Positions 1 to 8,961 of a stretch of 64,000 bases of DNA are shown here, piece after piece. The stretch comes from Couchioplanes azureus (GTDB lineage Bacteria > Actinomycetota > Actinomycetes > Mycobacteriales > Micromonosporaceae), in contig NZ_BMQY01000014.1 in NCBI RefSeq assembly GCF_014648355.1, positions 50,614-114,613 of the forward strand, read 5' to 3'. The notes under the pieces were generated by a model. It was not told where the DNA came from and made no database searches. It worked only from the letters and a program-made list of their open reading frames with translations. Made by a program: the position numbers and the translations under genes. Each line of letters opens with the position of its first letter. Within the stretch, counting starts at the first letter, position 1.

Positions 1-1
1 G

Positions 2-421
2 ATCGCCGGTCCCCGGGACCTGGCCGAGCCGACCGCCACCGAGTTCGGGCTGAAGCTGCTGCTCTACGCCCTTCTGGCGATCCTGATCCTGCTGCCGCTG
101 GCGTTCGGACCGCACACCCGGACCAAGGAGATCTTCGGCGGCGGCGTGGCCCGGTGGCTGGGCACCGTGTCGTACGGCCTGTTCCTGTGGCACCCGTTCG
201 TGCTGGAGGAGCTGTACGCGGTGACCGGGCGCCCGGAGTTCACCGGGCCGCTGCTGTCCACGTACCTGATCACCGTGGGCGGCGGGCTGACGCTCGCCGC
301 CCTCAGCTACTACCTGATCGAGAAGCCTGCCCAGCGTTTGAGCCACCGCTGGCCGGGGACGCCGCGGGCCAGGACCACGGAGAGCCAGAGCACCACGGTG
401 GAGCCGAGCGCGGTCAGCTGA
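2..421 (+). CDS. Acyltransferase 3 family membrane protein (C-terminal end only)
   Basis: The reading frame is open from the window edge and ends at TGA 419-421, giving about 139 residues. It shows two hydrophobic helices (roughly residues 18-36 and 80-102) and the motif SYGLFLWHPFV, typical of the last part of acyltransferase-3 (OafA/YrhL-like) membrane O-acyltransferases, followed by a YYLIEKPAQRL ending that is also common in that family. Such proteins acylate cell-surface polysaccharides or lipids at the cytoplasmic membrane. The start and the catalytic N-terminal half lie outside the window. Its last 112 bp overlap, in convergent orientation, the 3' end of the AftD-like gene, so one of the two C-termini may be unusually long. 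Family assignment is fairly secure; the substrate is unknown. Confidence 0.75.
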   Translation: MAGPRDLAEPTATEFGLKLLLYALLAILILLPLAFGPHTRTKEIFGGGVARWLGTVSYGLFLWHPFVLEELYAVTGRPEFTGPLLSTYLITVGGGLTLAALSYYLIEKPAQRLSHRWPGTPRARTTESQSTTVEPSAVS

Positions 422-3400
422 GGCAGCGCCGCGGTGTGCCCCTCGAGGCGCATCGCGGACAGGCCCGCCAGCGCGAAGAATCCGACCGGCAGCAGCCAGC
501 CGGCCAGCCGGCCGAGCCGGCGCAGCCGCCGGTCCTGCTGGTCGAGGTACGGCTGGAGGATCCGGGTCACCAGCACGGCGGCCGTGCCGAGCAGGGCCAG
601 GCCGGCCGCCGCCACCCCGCCCACGGCCACCAGCGCGACGCCGCCGAACAGCACCGGCAGCAGCAGCCGGCGGCGTCGGCCGGACGCGGGCGCCGGCGCG
701 GGCGGACCGCCCCGGACCCGCCCGGCCAGGGCTCCGGCCACCGCGACACCGGTGAGGAGCAAAGCGCCGCCGATGATGGCGGCACGGTAGAGCCGGTCCG
801 GCCCGAAGCGCAGCACCACCTCGCCGCTCGCGCCGGGCGGCACGAACCACGCCTGCTGCCAGCCGTCGACCACCACGGACGGCAGCGCCTTGCCGTCGAT
901 GCTGGCGGTCCAGCCGGCGTTCGCGTTCTCCCGCAGGGCGATGACCCGCTGGTGCGGGTACGCGTTCAGGTGCAGCCGGCGGGTCGTCGCGGCCCAGGCG
1001 TCCACCCGTACCGGGGTCCGGAGGCCGGCCCCGGCCGCCGCGGCGCCGACGTCGCGCCATGGCACCACGACGCGCCGGTTGCTCGCGGTGCCGCCTGTCA
1101 GCGGCGTCATGACCAGGCTGCTGGGCGTGCCCAGCTTCGAGGCGGTGGCCACGATCCGGGTCTCGCCGGAGGCTACCGGCACCGGGTCGGCCGCGCCGGC
1201 GCCGCACACCTCAGCCTCGACCTCGCGCAGTTCGAGCAGGTCGCGGCGGCTGGCGACGAGCGCCGTGGCGCGGGCGACGCCGTCCACCACGACGTTCGGC
1301 CCGCTGCCACAGCCCAGGTCGACCTTCGTGGTCTCCGGCGCCCGGGCCGGCGCGGTGTCCGGCAGCGCGGTGAACTCGCCGACCGCCACCGGCAGCTCCC
1401 GCTGCATGTTGCGGTACGGGTCGTAGGACGCCGCGGTCACCGTGTCGGCGATCAGCACGGTCAGCTCGTCGGTGGTCATCGGCGGGTCGAAGATCAGCGT
1501 CCCGCCGTCGTCCAGGAAGCCGTTGCGGACGTCGCCGTCGCCGATCGCGGTGATCTGCCACGGCCGGGCCGCCGCGGTCTCGGCGCCGACCGTCAGCCGC
1601 ACCCCGGAGATCTTCCTGGCCGCCGGCCAGACCATCCGCAGCCACGGATGCTGATCCTCGTCGGCGGCGTACCAGGCGGTGTCCGGATCGCCGTCGGCGA
1701 CCGCGCCGGGGCGGGCGGCCGGTTCCAGCACGCCGATGCTGGACGCGGTGACGCTCGGGGTGATGCCTTCGGCCACTGCGGCTCGCCCGCCGGCGTCGAG
1801 CAGCGCGTTGAGCGCCGAGCCGGGACGCGGGCGGGCCTTCACGGTGAGCCCGTAGGGCGCGGCGACCGGCACGGTAGCGGTCCGGTCGATCCGGGTGCCG
1901 TCCTCCGAGGCGCGGGCCAGGTCGCCGTTGCAGACCGGGCGGCCGTTCACGAAGTAGCAGGCGGGCACGGCCGGCGCCGCGGTGAAGACCATGCCGGGCG
2001 CCACGCCGGCGACCGGGCTGGGCGGCACCACGAGGGTCCGCTCGGCCCGTACTCCGGGAATGGTCAGCTCGCTGATGCCGACGCCGCCGAAGCCCAGGCG
2101 CACGTCTTTCACCTCGTCGAACTCGACCCGGATCCGGTCGGAGCGCGTTGCGGTGCTCAGCGGCACCGTCATCGTGGTGCCGGTGACATCCGCGCTGACC
2201 GGCGGGTTCGGCCCGGAGGTCACGGTGATCCGGGTGGGTATCGAGTCGGTGCCCAGGTCGAAGGTCAGGCGTACCTCGCGGATCGGCTGGGCGCTCGGCA
2301 GGCGTACCTCGAACCACTGCTCGGTGGCGAACGTGCCGGGGGCCGAGCGCCACGAGGTGTCCCTGTCGCCGTCGAGCGCCGCGAACGGCTGGTAGCCGGG
2401 CCGCGCCCCGACCAGCGGTTGCGCCTCGGCGAACGAGCTCGAGGCGGTGACCGCCTCGATGCCCCGGTAGTCGACCACCGTCTCGTTGCCCTCGCTCCAC
2501 GCGGGCAGGTAGTCGCGGGCCGGCGCGCCGAGCCGGGCCTGCTCGCCGGCCTGCATGGTGGCCGAGGCGCTGTCGTGCGACAGGCCGAAGGACACCTCCT
2601 TGCGGCGCAGCCCGTCGGTGAGCAGCACCGGCCCGTCGTCGGTCTCCTCGGTCCGGTCCCCGGCCAGCACCGTGGGCCCCGCCGGCAGGACTCCGGCGGC
2701 CTCCGCGTCGAGCACCGACTCCGGGCCGCCCACCACCGTGGTGAGATCGCGCGAGTCGTACGCCACCACGGGCGCGACGGACGGCGTGACCTCCCAGACC
2801 TCCAGCGCCCGGACCCGCGGGTTGAGCCCGTTGTCGACGAAGATGCCGGGCAGGTTGCCGCCGCCCAGGTACGGGCCGAACCCGGCGACCTGGCGCAGTC
2901 CCGCCGAGCGGGCCAGCGACTGCCGGACGATCGCCGGCTGGGTGGCGCCGGAGCGGCCGTAGTCCAGGTCCGAGCGCAGGAGCAGATAGCGCACCCCGGA
3001 GCGGGACAGGAACCGTGCCAGCCCGGCCGAGCCGGCGCCGCTGGTCAGGGTGTGCTCGATGGCGTCCAGGACCCGGATGGTCTGCGGCGGAGTGAGCGGG
3101 ATCGAGCTGCGTACGCCCCACCGCTTGTCGAGCAACGGCTGGGTGATCTCGTCACTCGGGCTGCCCCACAGGTAGCGCGGGAAGCGGCTGCCCGGGATCA
3201 CCAGCACGTGTTCGCGGTCGAGGTGCCGGTTGAGCCAGCCCGACGCCTGCTGCCAGTAGCCCGGCACGCTCTGGAAGCTGCCCTGCGCGGCCAGCCCGCC
3301 GCCGAGGGCGGGCGCCGCCACCCCGGCCACGCCGATCAGGGCCAGGCCGGTCAACGTGGCCGCCCGCCACCGGGCCGGGCCGACCCGCGGGCCGGTGGCC

Positions 3401-4602
3401 GTGCGCGCGGCCCGGGCGAACACCGTGAGCAGGTGCGCCATGCCGAGGATCAGCGGCAGCCGGACGATCACGTCGAACTTGTGCACGTTGCGCAGCGGTG
3501 CGCCGGCGCCGTCGAGGAACGCCCGCTGAGACTCGGCGAACAGTCCGGAGACCGTCCCGACGTGCCCGAGGCCGACCAGGGCCAGGCCGACCAGCAGGCC
3601 GGTGATCAGGAACCACCGGTGCGGCATGCCGCGGCGGGCCAGGCCGGCGATGCCGAGGCCGGCCACCACCAGGGAGGCCAGGACCAGCGGTCGCTCGGTG
3701 GCCAGCCGCCAGCCGGCTGTCCACGGCGCGCCGAACGAGCTGCTCAGGTACGCGTGCCAGTGCGACGCCCCGCGCAGCACCGAGACCATGTCGGTGGGCG
3801 CCGTGGTCACCGTCCCGGTCTCGATGTAGTCCAGGAACGGCGGGCTGTACCGGCCCAGCAGCAGGAGCGGCACCACCCACCACGCGGTGGCGCAGCCGAC
3901 CGCGATGCCCCAGGCGACCAGCGCCTTGATCCGCAGCCGGGCCGGACGCAGCCCGAGCAGCCAGAGGCCGGCGAGCGGGATCACGGCCATGACGGCGGTC
4001 GCGTTCACGCCGCCGGCGCAGGCCACGACCAGGGCGGACCGGGTCACCGAGCGCAGCAGCGGTGCGCCGTGGGCGAGTCCGACGAGCGGGACCAGCACCC
4101 ACGGCGCCAGCGCGCTGGGCCACGCCTCGACCGAGATCGGGCCGAGCTCGGTGATCATCCTCGGGGAGAGCGCGAAGGCGGCACCGGCGATCAGCCGGGC
4201 CCACGGCGAGCCGATGCCGAGCCGCTCGGCCAGCTTCACCAGGCCGGTGCACGCGACCGTCATGACCACGGCCCACCAGAGCCGCTGGATCACCCAGGCC
4301 GGGATCGCGAGCAGCTTGCCGGCCAGGAAGAACGAGCCCATCGGCCAGAGGTAGCCGTACGCCTGGTTCTGCAGCTGCCCGAAAGTGCCGGCCGGATCCC
4401 AGACGTGCAGCGCCCGGGCCAGCCATCCGGCCGGGTCGACCGCCAGGTCGACCTTGGTGTCGATCACGGTGAGGCCCGGATCTTGCAGGAACGCCAGCGC
4501 GGTCAGGCCCAGACAGGCCGTGACCAGGCGCATCCGCCAGACCGAAGGCGGAACGCTACCACCCACTTCGGCGGCGCCGGCACGGTTCAGTGGGTGATGC
4601 AT
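310..4602 (-). CDS. aftD: AftD-like alpha-(1,3)-arabinofuranosyltransferase (DUF3367 family)
   Basis: Encodes 1430 residues, close to mycobacterial AftD (about 1400). The start at 4602 is chosen because an AGGAGGAGA ribosome binding site sits directly upstream; the frame stays open to 4662 but that extension lacks signals. The N-terminal third is a GT-C style polytopic membrane region with SPRMITELGPISVEAWP and YIETGTVTTAP segments typical of DUF3367. The long periplasmic middle contains F5/8-type (CBM-like) beta-sandwich stretches such as REVRLTFDLG and ISGVRLTVG, and two or three membrane helices close the protein. AftD uses decaprenyl-phosphoryl-arabinofuranose to add alpha-1,3 branches in arabinan of the cell envelope. 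The nearby DUF2613 gene matches the gene context I recall for mycobacterial aftD (Rv0236c/Rv0236A). Target glycan in this organism is inferred. Confidence 0.85.
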   Translation of the reverse strand: MHHPLNRAGAAEVGGSVPPSVWRMRLVTACLGLTALAFLQDPGLTVIDTKVDLAVDPAGWLARALHVWDPAGTFGQLQNQAYGYLWPMGSFFLAGKLLAIPAWVIQRLWWAVVMTVACTGLVKLAERLGIGSPWARLIAGAAFALSPRMITELGPISVEAWPSALAPWVLVPLVGLAHGAPLLRSVTRSALVVACAGGVNATAVMAVIPLAGLWLLGLRPARLRIKALVAWGIAVGCATAWWVVPLLLLGRYSPPFLDYIETGTVTTAPTDMVSVLRGASHWHAYLSSSFGAPWTAGWRLATERPLVLASLVVAGLGIAGLARRGMPHRWFLITGLLVGLALVGLGHVGTVSGLFAESQRAFLDGAGAPLRNVHKFDVIVRLPLILGMAHLLTVFARAARTATGPRVGPARWRAATLTGLALIGVAGVAAPALGGGLAAQGSFQSVPGYWQQASGWLNRHLDREHVLVIPGSRFPRYLWGSPSDEITQPLLDKRWGVRSSIPLTPPQTIRVLDAIEHTLTSGAGSAGLARFLSRSGVRYLLLRSDLDYGRSGATQPAIVRQSLARSAGLRQVAGFGPYLGGGNLPGIFVDNGLNPRVRALEVWEVTPSVAPVVAYDSRDLTTVVGGPESVLDAEAAGVLPAGPTVLAGDRTEETDDGPVLLTDGLRRKEVSFGLSHDSASATMQAGEQARLGAPARDYLPAWSEGNETVVDYRGIEAVTASSSFAEAQPLVGARPGYQPFAALDGDRDTSWRSAPGTFATEQWFEVRLPSAQPIREVRLTFDLGTDSIPTRITVTSGPNPPVSADVTGTTMTVPLSTATRSDRIRVEFDEVKDVRLGFGGVGISELTIPGVRAERTLVVPPSPVAGVAPGMVFTAAPAVPACYFVNGRPVCNGDLARASEDGTRIDRTATVPVAAPYGLTVKARPRPGSALNALLDAGGRAAVAEGITPSVTASSIGVLEPAARPGAVADGDPDTAWYAADEDQHPWLRMVWPAARKISGVRLTVGAETAAARPWQITAIGDGDVRNGFLDDGGTLIFDPPMTTDELTVLIADTVTAASYDPYRNMQRELPVAVGEFTALPDTAPARAPETTKVDLGCGSGPNVVVDGVARATALVASRRDLLELREVEAEVCGAGAADPVPVASGETRIVATASKLGTPSSLVMTPLTGGTASNRRVVVPWRDVGAAAAGAGLRTPVRVDAWAATTRRLHLNAYPHQRVIALRENANAGWTASIDGKALPSVVVDGWQQAWFVPPGASGEVVLRFGPDRLYRAAIIGGALLLTGVAVAGALAGRVRGGPPAPAPASGRRRRLLLPVLFGGVALVAVGGVAAAGLALLGTAAVLVTRILQPYLDQQDRRLRRLGRLAGWLLPVGFFALAGLSAMRLEGHTAALPQLTALGSTVVLWLSVVLARGVPGQRWLKRWAGFSIR

Positions 4603-4681
4603 TCTCCTCCTTTTCGCGGATGTGGGGCCCTCGGGAGCCCCATAGTGTGACGCGGCCAACAAATGTTACTCACCAGTAGAG

Positions 4682-5887
4682 GTGAATGTGGACATTCCAG
4701 CCACCGCGCAGCGGCACGTCATGTTCCTCAACTGGCGGGATACTCGCAATCCCCATGGTGGCGGATCCGAAGTTTACGTGGAGAAGATCGCCGAGGAGCT
4801 GATCCGCAGGGGATACCGGGCCACGCTCTTCTGCGCAGCTCACAGCGAGGGTCCGGCGGCTGAGACGACCGCCGCCGGGCTGCGCGTGCTGCGCCGCGGC
4901 GGCCGGCACACGGTCTACCTGCATGCCGCGCTCACCTACCTGCTCGGCATCGCGGGCTTCGGCCCGCTGAGCCGGCGCCGCGGTGGCCGGCCGGACGTGC
5001 TGGTCGACGTCGGTAACGGTCTGCCCTTTCTGTCGCCGTGGTGGTGCCGTCGTCCGGTCATCGCCCTCGTGCACCACGTGCACCGCGAGCAGTGGCCCGT
5101 CGTGCTGACGCCGCGCCTCGCCCGGATCGGCTGGTGGATCGAGTCGTGGCTGGCGCCGCGGGTCTACCGCCGGTGCCGCTACGTCACCGTCTCCGCCGCC
5201 ACCCGCGACGAGCTGGCCGTGCTGGGCATCGACCCGGAACGCGTCACGATCGTGCACAACGGCACGCCGGAGATGGTCCCGGCCGCGCCGGTGGCCCGTA
5301 CGCCGGAGCCGTCGCTCGTCGTGGTGGGCCGCCTCGTGCCGCACAAGCGGGTCGAGATGGCGCTGGACGCGGTGGCCGCCCTGTCCCCGCAGTTCCCCGG
5401 CCTGAGCCTCGTGGTGGCCGGTCAGGGCTGGTGGGAGGACGAGCTGCGGGAGTACGCGGAGAACCTCGGCATCGCCGGCCGGGTGCGGTTCGCGGGCTTC
5501 GTCAGCGACGAGGAGAAGCGCGTCATGATGAGCGAGGCGTGGCTCGCGCTGACTCCCTCGCTCAAGGAGGGCTGGGGCCTCACCATCGTGGAGGCGGGGG
5601 CGGTGGGCACACCGAACATCGCGTTCCGGGGCGCCGGTGGGGTGGAGGAGTCGCTCGTCGACGGCCGGACCGGCCTGCTGGCCGAGGACCAGGCGGACTT
5701 CATCGCGAAGGTACGGCTGTTGCTCGCCGACGACGCACTGCGCACCGAGATGGGCAGCGCGGCGCGGGCACATGCGGACCGGTTCACCTGGCCGTCGGCG
5801 GGGGAGAAGTTCGCCGCTCTGCTGGAGCAGCCGAGGGCGGTCCCGGCGCCTCGCACGCCGGGACCACGCACTCACCTGGTGCCGTAG
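4682..5887 (+). CDS. GT4-family glycosyltransferase
   Basis: Protein of about 401 residues with a GT-B fold pattern. An N-terminal Rossmann half carries NPHGGGSEVYVEKIAEEL, where GGSE is the nucleotide-sugar/acceptor loop. A linker follows, then a C-terminal half with VVVGRLVPHKRVE and the donor-binding EGWGLTIVEAGAVGTP motif of retaining GT4 enzymes. No signal peptide, so it acts at the cytoplasmic face. Start is uncertain: GTG 4682 has no clear ribosome site, while GTG 4688 follows GAGGTGA very closely. It is divergent from aftD across an 80-bp gap and converges on the DUF2613 gene with a 16-bp overlap. The setting points to envelope glycan synthesis; donor and acceptor cannot be read from the sequence. 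Confidence 0.85.
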   Translation: MNVDIPATAQRHVMFLNWRDTRNPHGGGSEVYVEKIAEELIRRGYRATLFCAAHSEGPAAETTAAGLRVLRRGGRHTVYLHAALTYLLGIAGFGPLSRRRGGRPDVLVDVGNGLPFLSPWWCRRPVIALVHHVHREQWPVVLTPRLARIGWWIESWLAPRVYRRCRYVTVSAATRDELAVLGIDPERVTIVHNGTPEMVPAAPVARTPEPSLVVVGRLVPHKRVEMALDAVAALSPQFPGLSLVVAGQGWWEDELREYAENLGIAGRVRFAGFVSDEEKRVMMSEAWLALTPSLKEGWGLTIVEAGAVGTPNIAFRGAGGVEESLVDGRTGLLAEDQADFIAKVRLLLADDALRTEMGSAARAHADRFTWPSAGEKFAALLEQPRAVPAPRTPGPRTHLVP

Positions 5888-6048
5888 ACGCCCGTCTGCA
5901 AGACGTCCCGGGTCACCTGTTCCTCGTTCACGCTTCCCGCCGTCGCTTCCGACGAGCCGGCGAGGCTGTTGACCAGCGCCGCCGTACCAAGCGCGCCCAG
6001 ACTGAGGGCGACGACCCCAGCTAGGAGCAGCGGAAGGGCTCTGCTCAT
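5872..6048 (-). CDS. Small DUF2613-type membrane/secreted protein
   Basis: A 58-residue protein starting MSRALPLLLAGVVALSLGAL, i.e. one N-terminal hydrophobic helix followed by a short polar tail ending NEEQVTRDVLQTGVYGTR. ATG 6048 is preferred because AAGGAG lies seven bases upstream; ATG 6051 directly in front is possible. Length, single helix and position beside an aftD-like gene match the actinobacterial DUF2613 family, whose mycobacterial member Rv0236A is adjacent to aftD. It follows the large membrane protein gene on the same strand by about 48 bp, so the two are probably co-transcribed. Function is unknown; an accessory role to arabinan enzymes is inferred from context only. Confidence 0.75.
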   Translation of the reverse strand: MSRALPLLLAGVVALSLGALGTAALVNSLAGSSEATAGSVNEEQVTRDVLQTGVYGTR

Positions 6049-6095
6049 CATGTGACTCCTTTTCGACGCTTGTGGGCTGTGCGTGGGCGGGGACG

Positions 6096-7673
6096 CTACC
6101 ACCTAGTAACTTCCCTGCGAAGAGGGTTCTCGTACAGGTCTAAGTACGGTCCGTCGTGCATCAGCCGCAGGCCGGCCAGGGCGGTATCCGGCACCCGGCC
6201 CCCTCCGGCGACCTGCTGCACCACCACCCAGCGCACCCCCAGGCCGGACAGCGGAGCACCGGAGGCGAGGGCCTGCCGGACCGCGGTGGCCCGCCGGTTC
6301 TCCCCGGCCACGACCACCTTGCCCACGACCAACCGGTCGTCGGTCACCACCTCGGCGTCGAGATAGCGCGGCAGCGGATCCAGCACGGTCCGCCGGAGAT
6401 TCCAGGAGTAGGTGTGATAAGCGGCGAACGGCAGGGAGAGCACCTGACCCGGGCGGTCGGCGACGATCCGGGCCACCGCCGCGAAGTCCGCCGGGTAGGG
6501 CACCGGCCGCAGCCGGCCGGCGGCGCCGTAGGCGAGATCCGGTTGCGAGGCCACCGGCAGCAGCAGGATGCCGGCCAGCACCACCCGCGCCGCGCTCTCC
6601 TGACCCGCGCGATCCCGGGCGGTGGCCGCGGCCCGTTCCGCGCCGAGGGCCGCCAGCAGGCAGAGCAGGAGAGCGTACGGGAGGACGAACTTGTGACCGT
6701 CGCGCAGGATGCCGCCCCCGGGCACCGTGGCGACCAGCCACTCCAGTGCCGCCCGGCCCCCCGGCAGCACCACGAACGCGGCGATCAGGAAGCCGCCGCC
6801 GGCCAGTGCGAGCAGGCGTGCCGCGACGCCGGCCGGCCAGCGGTCCCGCAGCGGACGCCAGCCGGCCACCGCGAGCCCGACGAGCAGCGCAGTGCCGAGG
6901 GGAGCCAGCACCGAGGCCCGGCTGGGCAGCGTGGTCTGCGCGTTCCAGATCCCGCCGGTGCCGGCCAGCGCGCCCAGCGGACCGCTCCAGCCCTCGCCGC
7001 GGACGGCGAAGGCCGCGACGCCGGCCGGGTCGCTGCGCGCGTCGGCGTCGGTCAGGGCGGCGGCGATCAGCCAGGGCGCGTTGAGCAGCGCCGTCGCGGC
7101 CACCGCCACCGCGCTCAGGACGGTGCGGCGGGCGGCCAGCACCGCGACGGCGGCCAGGGCGAGCACCCCGCCGGTCGGGGTCACCGCGGCCAGGGCGCCG
7201 AATCCGAGCAGCGCAGGCAGGGCGCGGCGGTCACCCTCGCGAACGCGCAGGGCGGCGGCCACGATCCAGGGCAGGGCGGCGTACGCCAGCAGCAGTCCCC
7301 ACTGCCCGAGCAGCAGCCGCTCGGCGAGGTACGGGGTCCACGCGTACGCCACCGCGGCGACCAGCCGGGTGCCGAGCCGCCCGGCCGGGACCAGACGGCC
7401 CGCGCCGAGCGCCGCGAGGAGCAGCGCCGCGGCCAGCACCACCCGCTGCAGCACCCAGCCGGGCACCACCTGGGTGGCCAGGGAGACCAGCGCGTCCAGC
7501 GGGACCGCCCGGGGCAGCGTGGCCGACGGCGCCACAAGTTCCCAGCGCAGTGGCTGACGTGGCACGAAGACCATGTCGTAGGAGAGGACGTAGCCCGGCG
7601 CGGCCAGCGGCGCGAGCACCAGGACGGTGACCACGAGCGCCGTCGCCGGGAGCGCGAGCCGTCGCAAAGACAC
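6096..7673 (-). CDS. Polytopic membrane protein, GT-C-like (unknown function)
   Basis: 525 residues, GTG start at 7673, with about ten hydrophobic helices through residue ~330 and a soluble C-terminal part of about 170 residues. The stretch AYAWTPYLAERLLLGQWGLLLAYAALPW resembles the equivalent cytosol/membrane loop of AftD-type GT-C proteins (ends of luminal helices with ALSPR/ELGP-like turns), and the first luminal loop GYVLSYDMVFVPRQP could carry an acidic catalytic residue, as GT-C enzymes do. I cannot name the family with certainty. It is divergent from the flippase gene and upstream of the DUF2613 gene, which suggests a partner in lipid-linked sugar transfer at the outer face of the membrane. 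Confidence 0.65.
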   Translation of the reverse strand: MSLRRLALPATALVVTVLVLAPLAAPGYVLSYDMVFVPRQPLRWELVAPSATLPRAVPLDALVSLATQVVPGWVLQRVVLAAALLLAALGAGRLVPAGRLGTRLVAAVAYAWTPYLAERLLLGQWGLLLAYAALPWIVAAALRVREGDRRALPALLGFGALAAVTPTGGVLALAAVAVLAARRTVLSAVAVAATALLNAPWLIAAALTDADARSDPAGVAAFAVRGEGWSGPLGALAGTGGIWNAQTTLPSRASVLAPLGTALLVGLAVAGWRPLRDRWPAGVAARLLALAGGGFLIAAFVVLPGGRAALEWLVATVPGGGILRDGHKFVLPYALLLCLLAALGAERAAATARDRAGQESAARVVLAGILLLPVASQPDLAYGAAGRLRPVPYPADFAAVARIVADRPGQVLSLPFAAYHTYSWNLRRTVLDPLPRYLDAEVVTDDRLVVGKVVVAGENRRATAVRQALASGAPLSGLGVRWVVVQQVAGGGRVPDTALAGLRLMHDGPYLDLYENPLRREVTRW

Positions 7674-7723
7674 GACCTAGTTTGATCCACGCGACAACGA
7701 CGACGGGACCGGGACGGGCAGGA

Positions 7724-8935
7724 ATGGCGAAAGGTAACGGCATCGGCACGGCGGGACTCGCGGTCACCGCCGCCGGCGTGCTGGCCAACGCGCTGGCGTA
7801 CGTCGTACCCGTGCTCGGCGCGCGCACGCTCACCGCCGCCGACCTCAGCGCGCTGGCCACGCTGCTCGCAATGACCGCGATCGCCGGGGTGGCCAGCACC
7901 GGACTGCAGATCGCGGTGGCCGTGCACCGGGCCCGCTCGGGTCCGGTGCCCACCGCCCGGTCGGCGCTCTACACGGTGCTCGGCGCGGCCTGCGCCCTGC
8001 TGCTGGCCATGCCCGTCGCGGTCGCCGTGCTGCACCTGCCGGCCGCGGCGACCGCGCTGGCCGCGGTCTCCACGGTGGGCGTGGTCGCAGCCGGTCGCTG
8101 GCTCGGCGAGATGCAGGGCGACCAGCGGTTCGTCCCGCTCGCGACGGGCATCGCGGTCGTGGCCGGCGGGCGGTACGGCGGTGTCGTGCTGGGCCTGGCC
8201 GCCGGCGCCGGGCTGACCACGTCGCTGCTCATCGGCGCGGCCACCGCGATCCTGGCCCTGCCGGTGCTGCACCTGCTGGCCCGCCGCGAGGGCGTACGTC
8301 AGGAAGGCGAACCGCTCCCGCTGCGTGCCGTGCTGACCGCCGGCGGCGCGACCCTGGCCATGCTCGTCGTCTCGTACGCCGACCTGCTGCTGGCCCGCCG
8401 CTTCCTGCCGCCCGACGCCTCCGGTGCGTACGCGGTCGGCACGGTCCTCACCAAGGGAGCGCTCTGGGCGCCGCAGGTGGTGACCATCCTGGCCCTGCCC
8501 CGGCTGGCCCAGGGCAATCGGCGCACGCTGGGGCTCGGCCTGCTGCTCGTCGGTGCGTGCGGCGCCGTGCTGGTGTCGGCCGCGGCCTTCGCCGGCGACC
8601 TGGCGTTCCGGCTCGCCGGCGGCCCGGACTACGCGAACCTGGGCCGGCACGCCTGGATCTTCGCGGCCACCGGCGCCTGCTACGGCGTGGTGTTCATGCT
8701 GGTCAACGCGCAGGTGGCGGCCGGGGCGAAGTGGCCGTCGGCGCCGCTGTGCGCGGTCACCGCGGTCTTCGTGGCCGTCGCCTGGCTCGTGCTTCCGCAC
8801 ACCGTCGAGGGCATCGCGCTGGGCGCGCTGGGCGCCGCCGTGGCCGCCTTGATCCTGACGGGCGGGCTGGTAGCGCGACGCGTCCGGACAGCCGTTACCG
8901 AAGTGCGATCCGAAGATGAAAGCCTTCCGGTGTAG
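7724..8935 (+). CDS. MOP-superfamily polysaccharide flippase-like membrane protein
   Basis: Around 403 residues from ATG 7724; a TTG at 7682 in the same frame would add 14 residues but lacks support. Sequence is almost wholly hydrophobic with about 12 predicted helices, starting GLAVTAAGVLANALAYVV and including the loop VVSYADLLLARRFLPPDASGAYAVGT, a pattern characteristic of MurJ/Wzx-like MOP transporters, where the mobile helix pairs carry few charges. Such proteins flip lipid-linked oligosaccharides across the membrane. Neighbours are a GT-C-like membrane protein (divergent) and a secreted propeller enzyme 26 bp downstream on the same strand, consistent with surface glycan export. Substrate unknown. 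Confidence 0.75.
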   Translation: MAKGNGIGTAGLAVTAAGVLANALAYVVPVLGARTLTAADLSALATLLAMTAIAGVASTGLQIAVAVHRARSGPVPTARSALYTVLGAACALLLAMPVAVAVLHLPAAATALAAVSTVGVVAAGRWLGEMQGDQRFVPLATGIAVVAGGRYGGVVLGLAAGAGLTTSLLIGAATAILALPVLHLLARREGVRQEGEPLPLRAVLTAGGATLAMLVVSYADLLLARRFLPPDASGAYAVGTVLTKGALWAPQVVTILALPRLAQGNRRTLGLGLLLVGACGAVLVSAAAFAGDLAFRLAGGPDYANLGRHAWIFAATGACYGVVFMLVNAQVAAGAKWPSAPLCAVTAVFVAVAWLVLPHTVEGIALGALGAAVAALILTGGLVARRVRTAVTEVRSEDESLPV

Positions 8936-8961
8936 CGAGAATCGGACGGGGGCCCGACGAA

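Noticed and set aside
154..4650. A 1498-codon open frame on the plus strand opposite the AftD-like gene
   Set aside because: Arg/Gly/Pro/Asp-rich antisense shadow typical of very high-GC genes; the minus frame has clear domains and a strong ribosome binding site.
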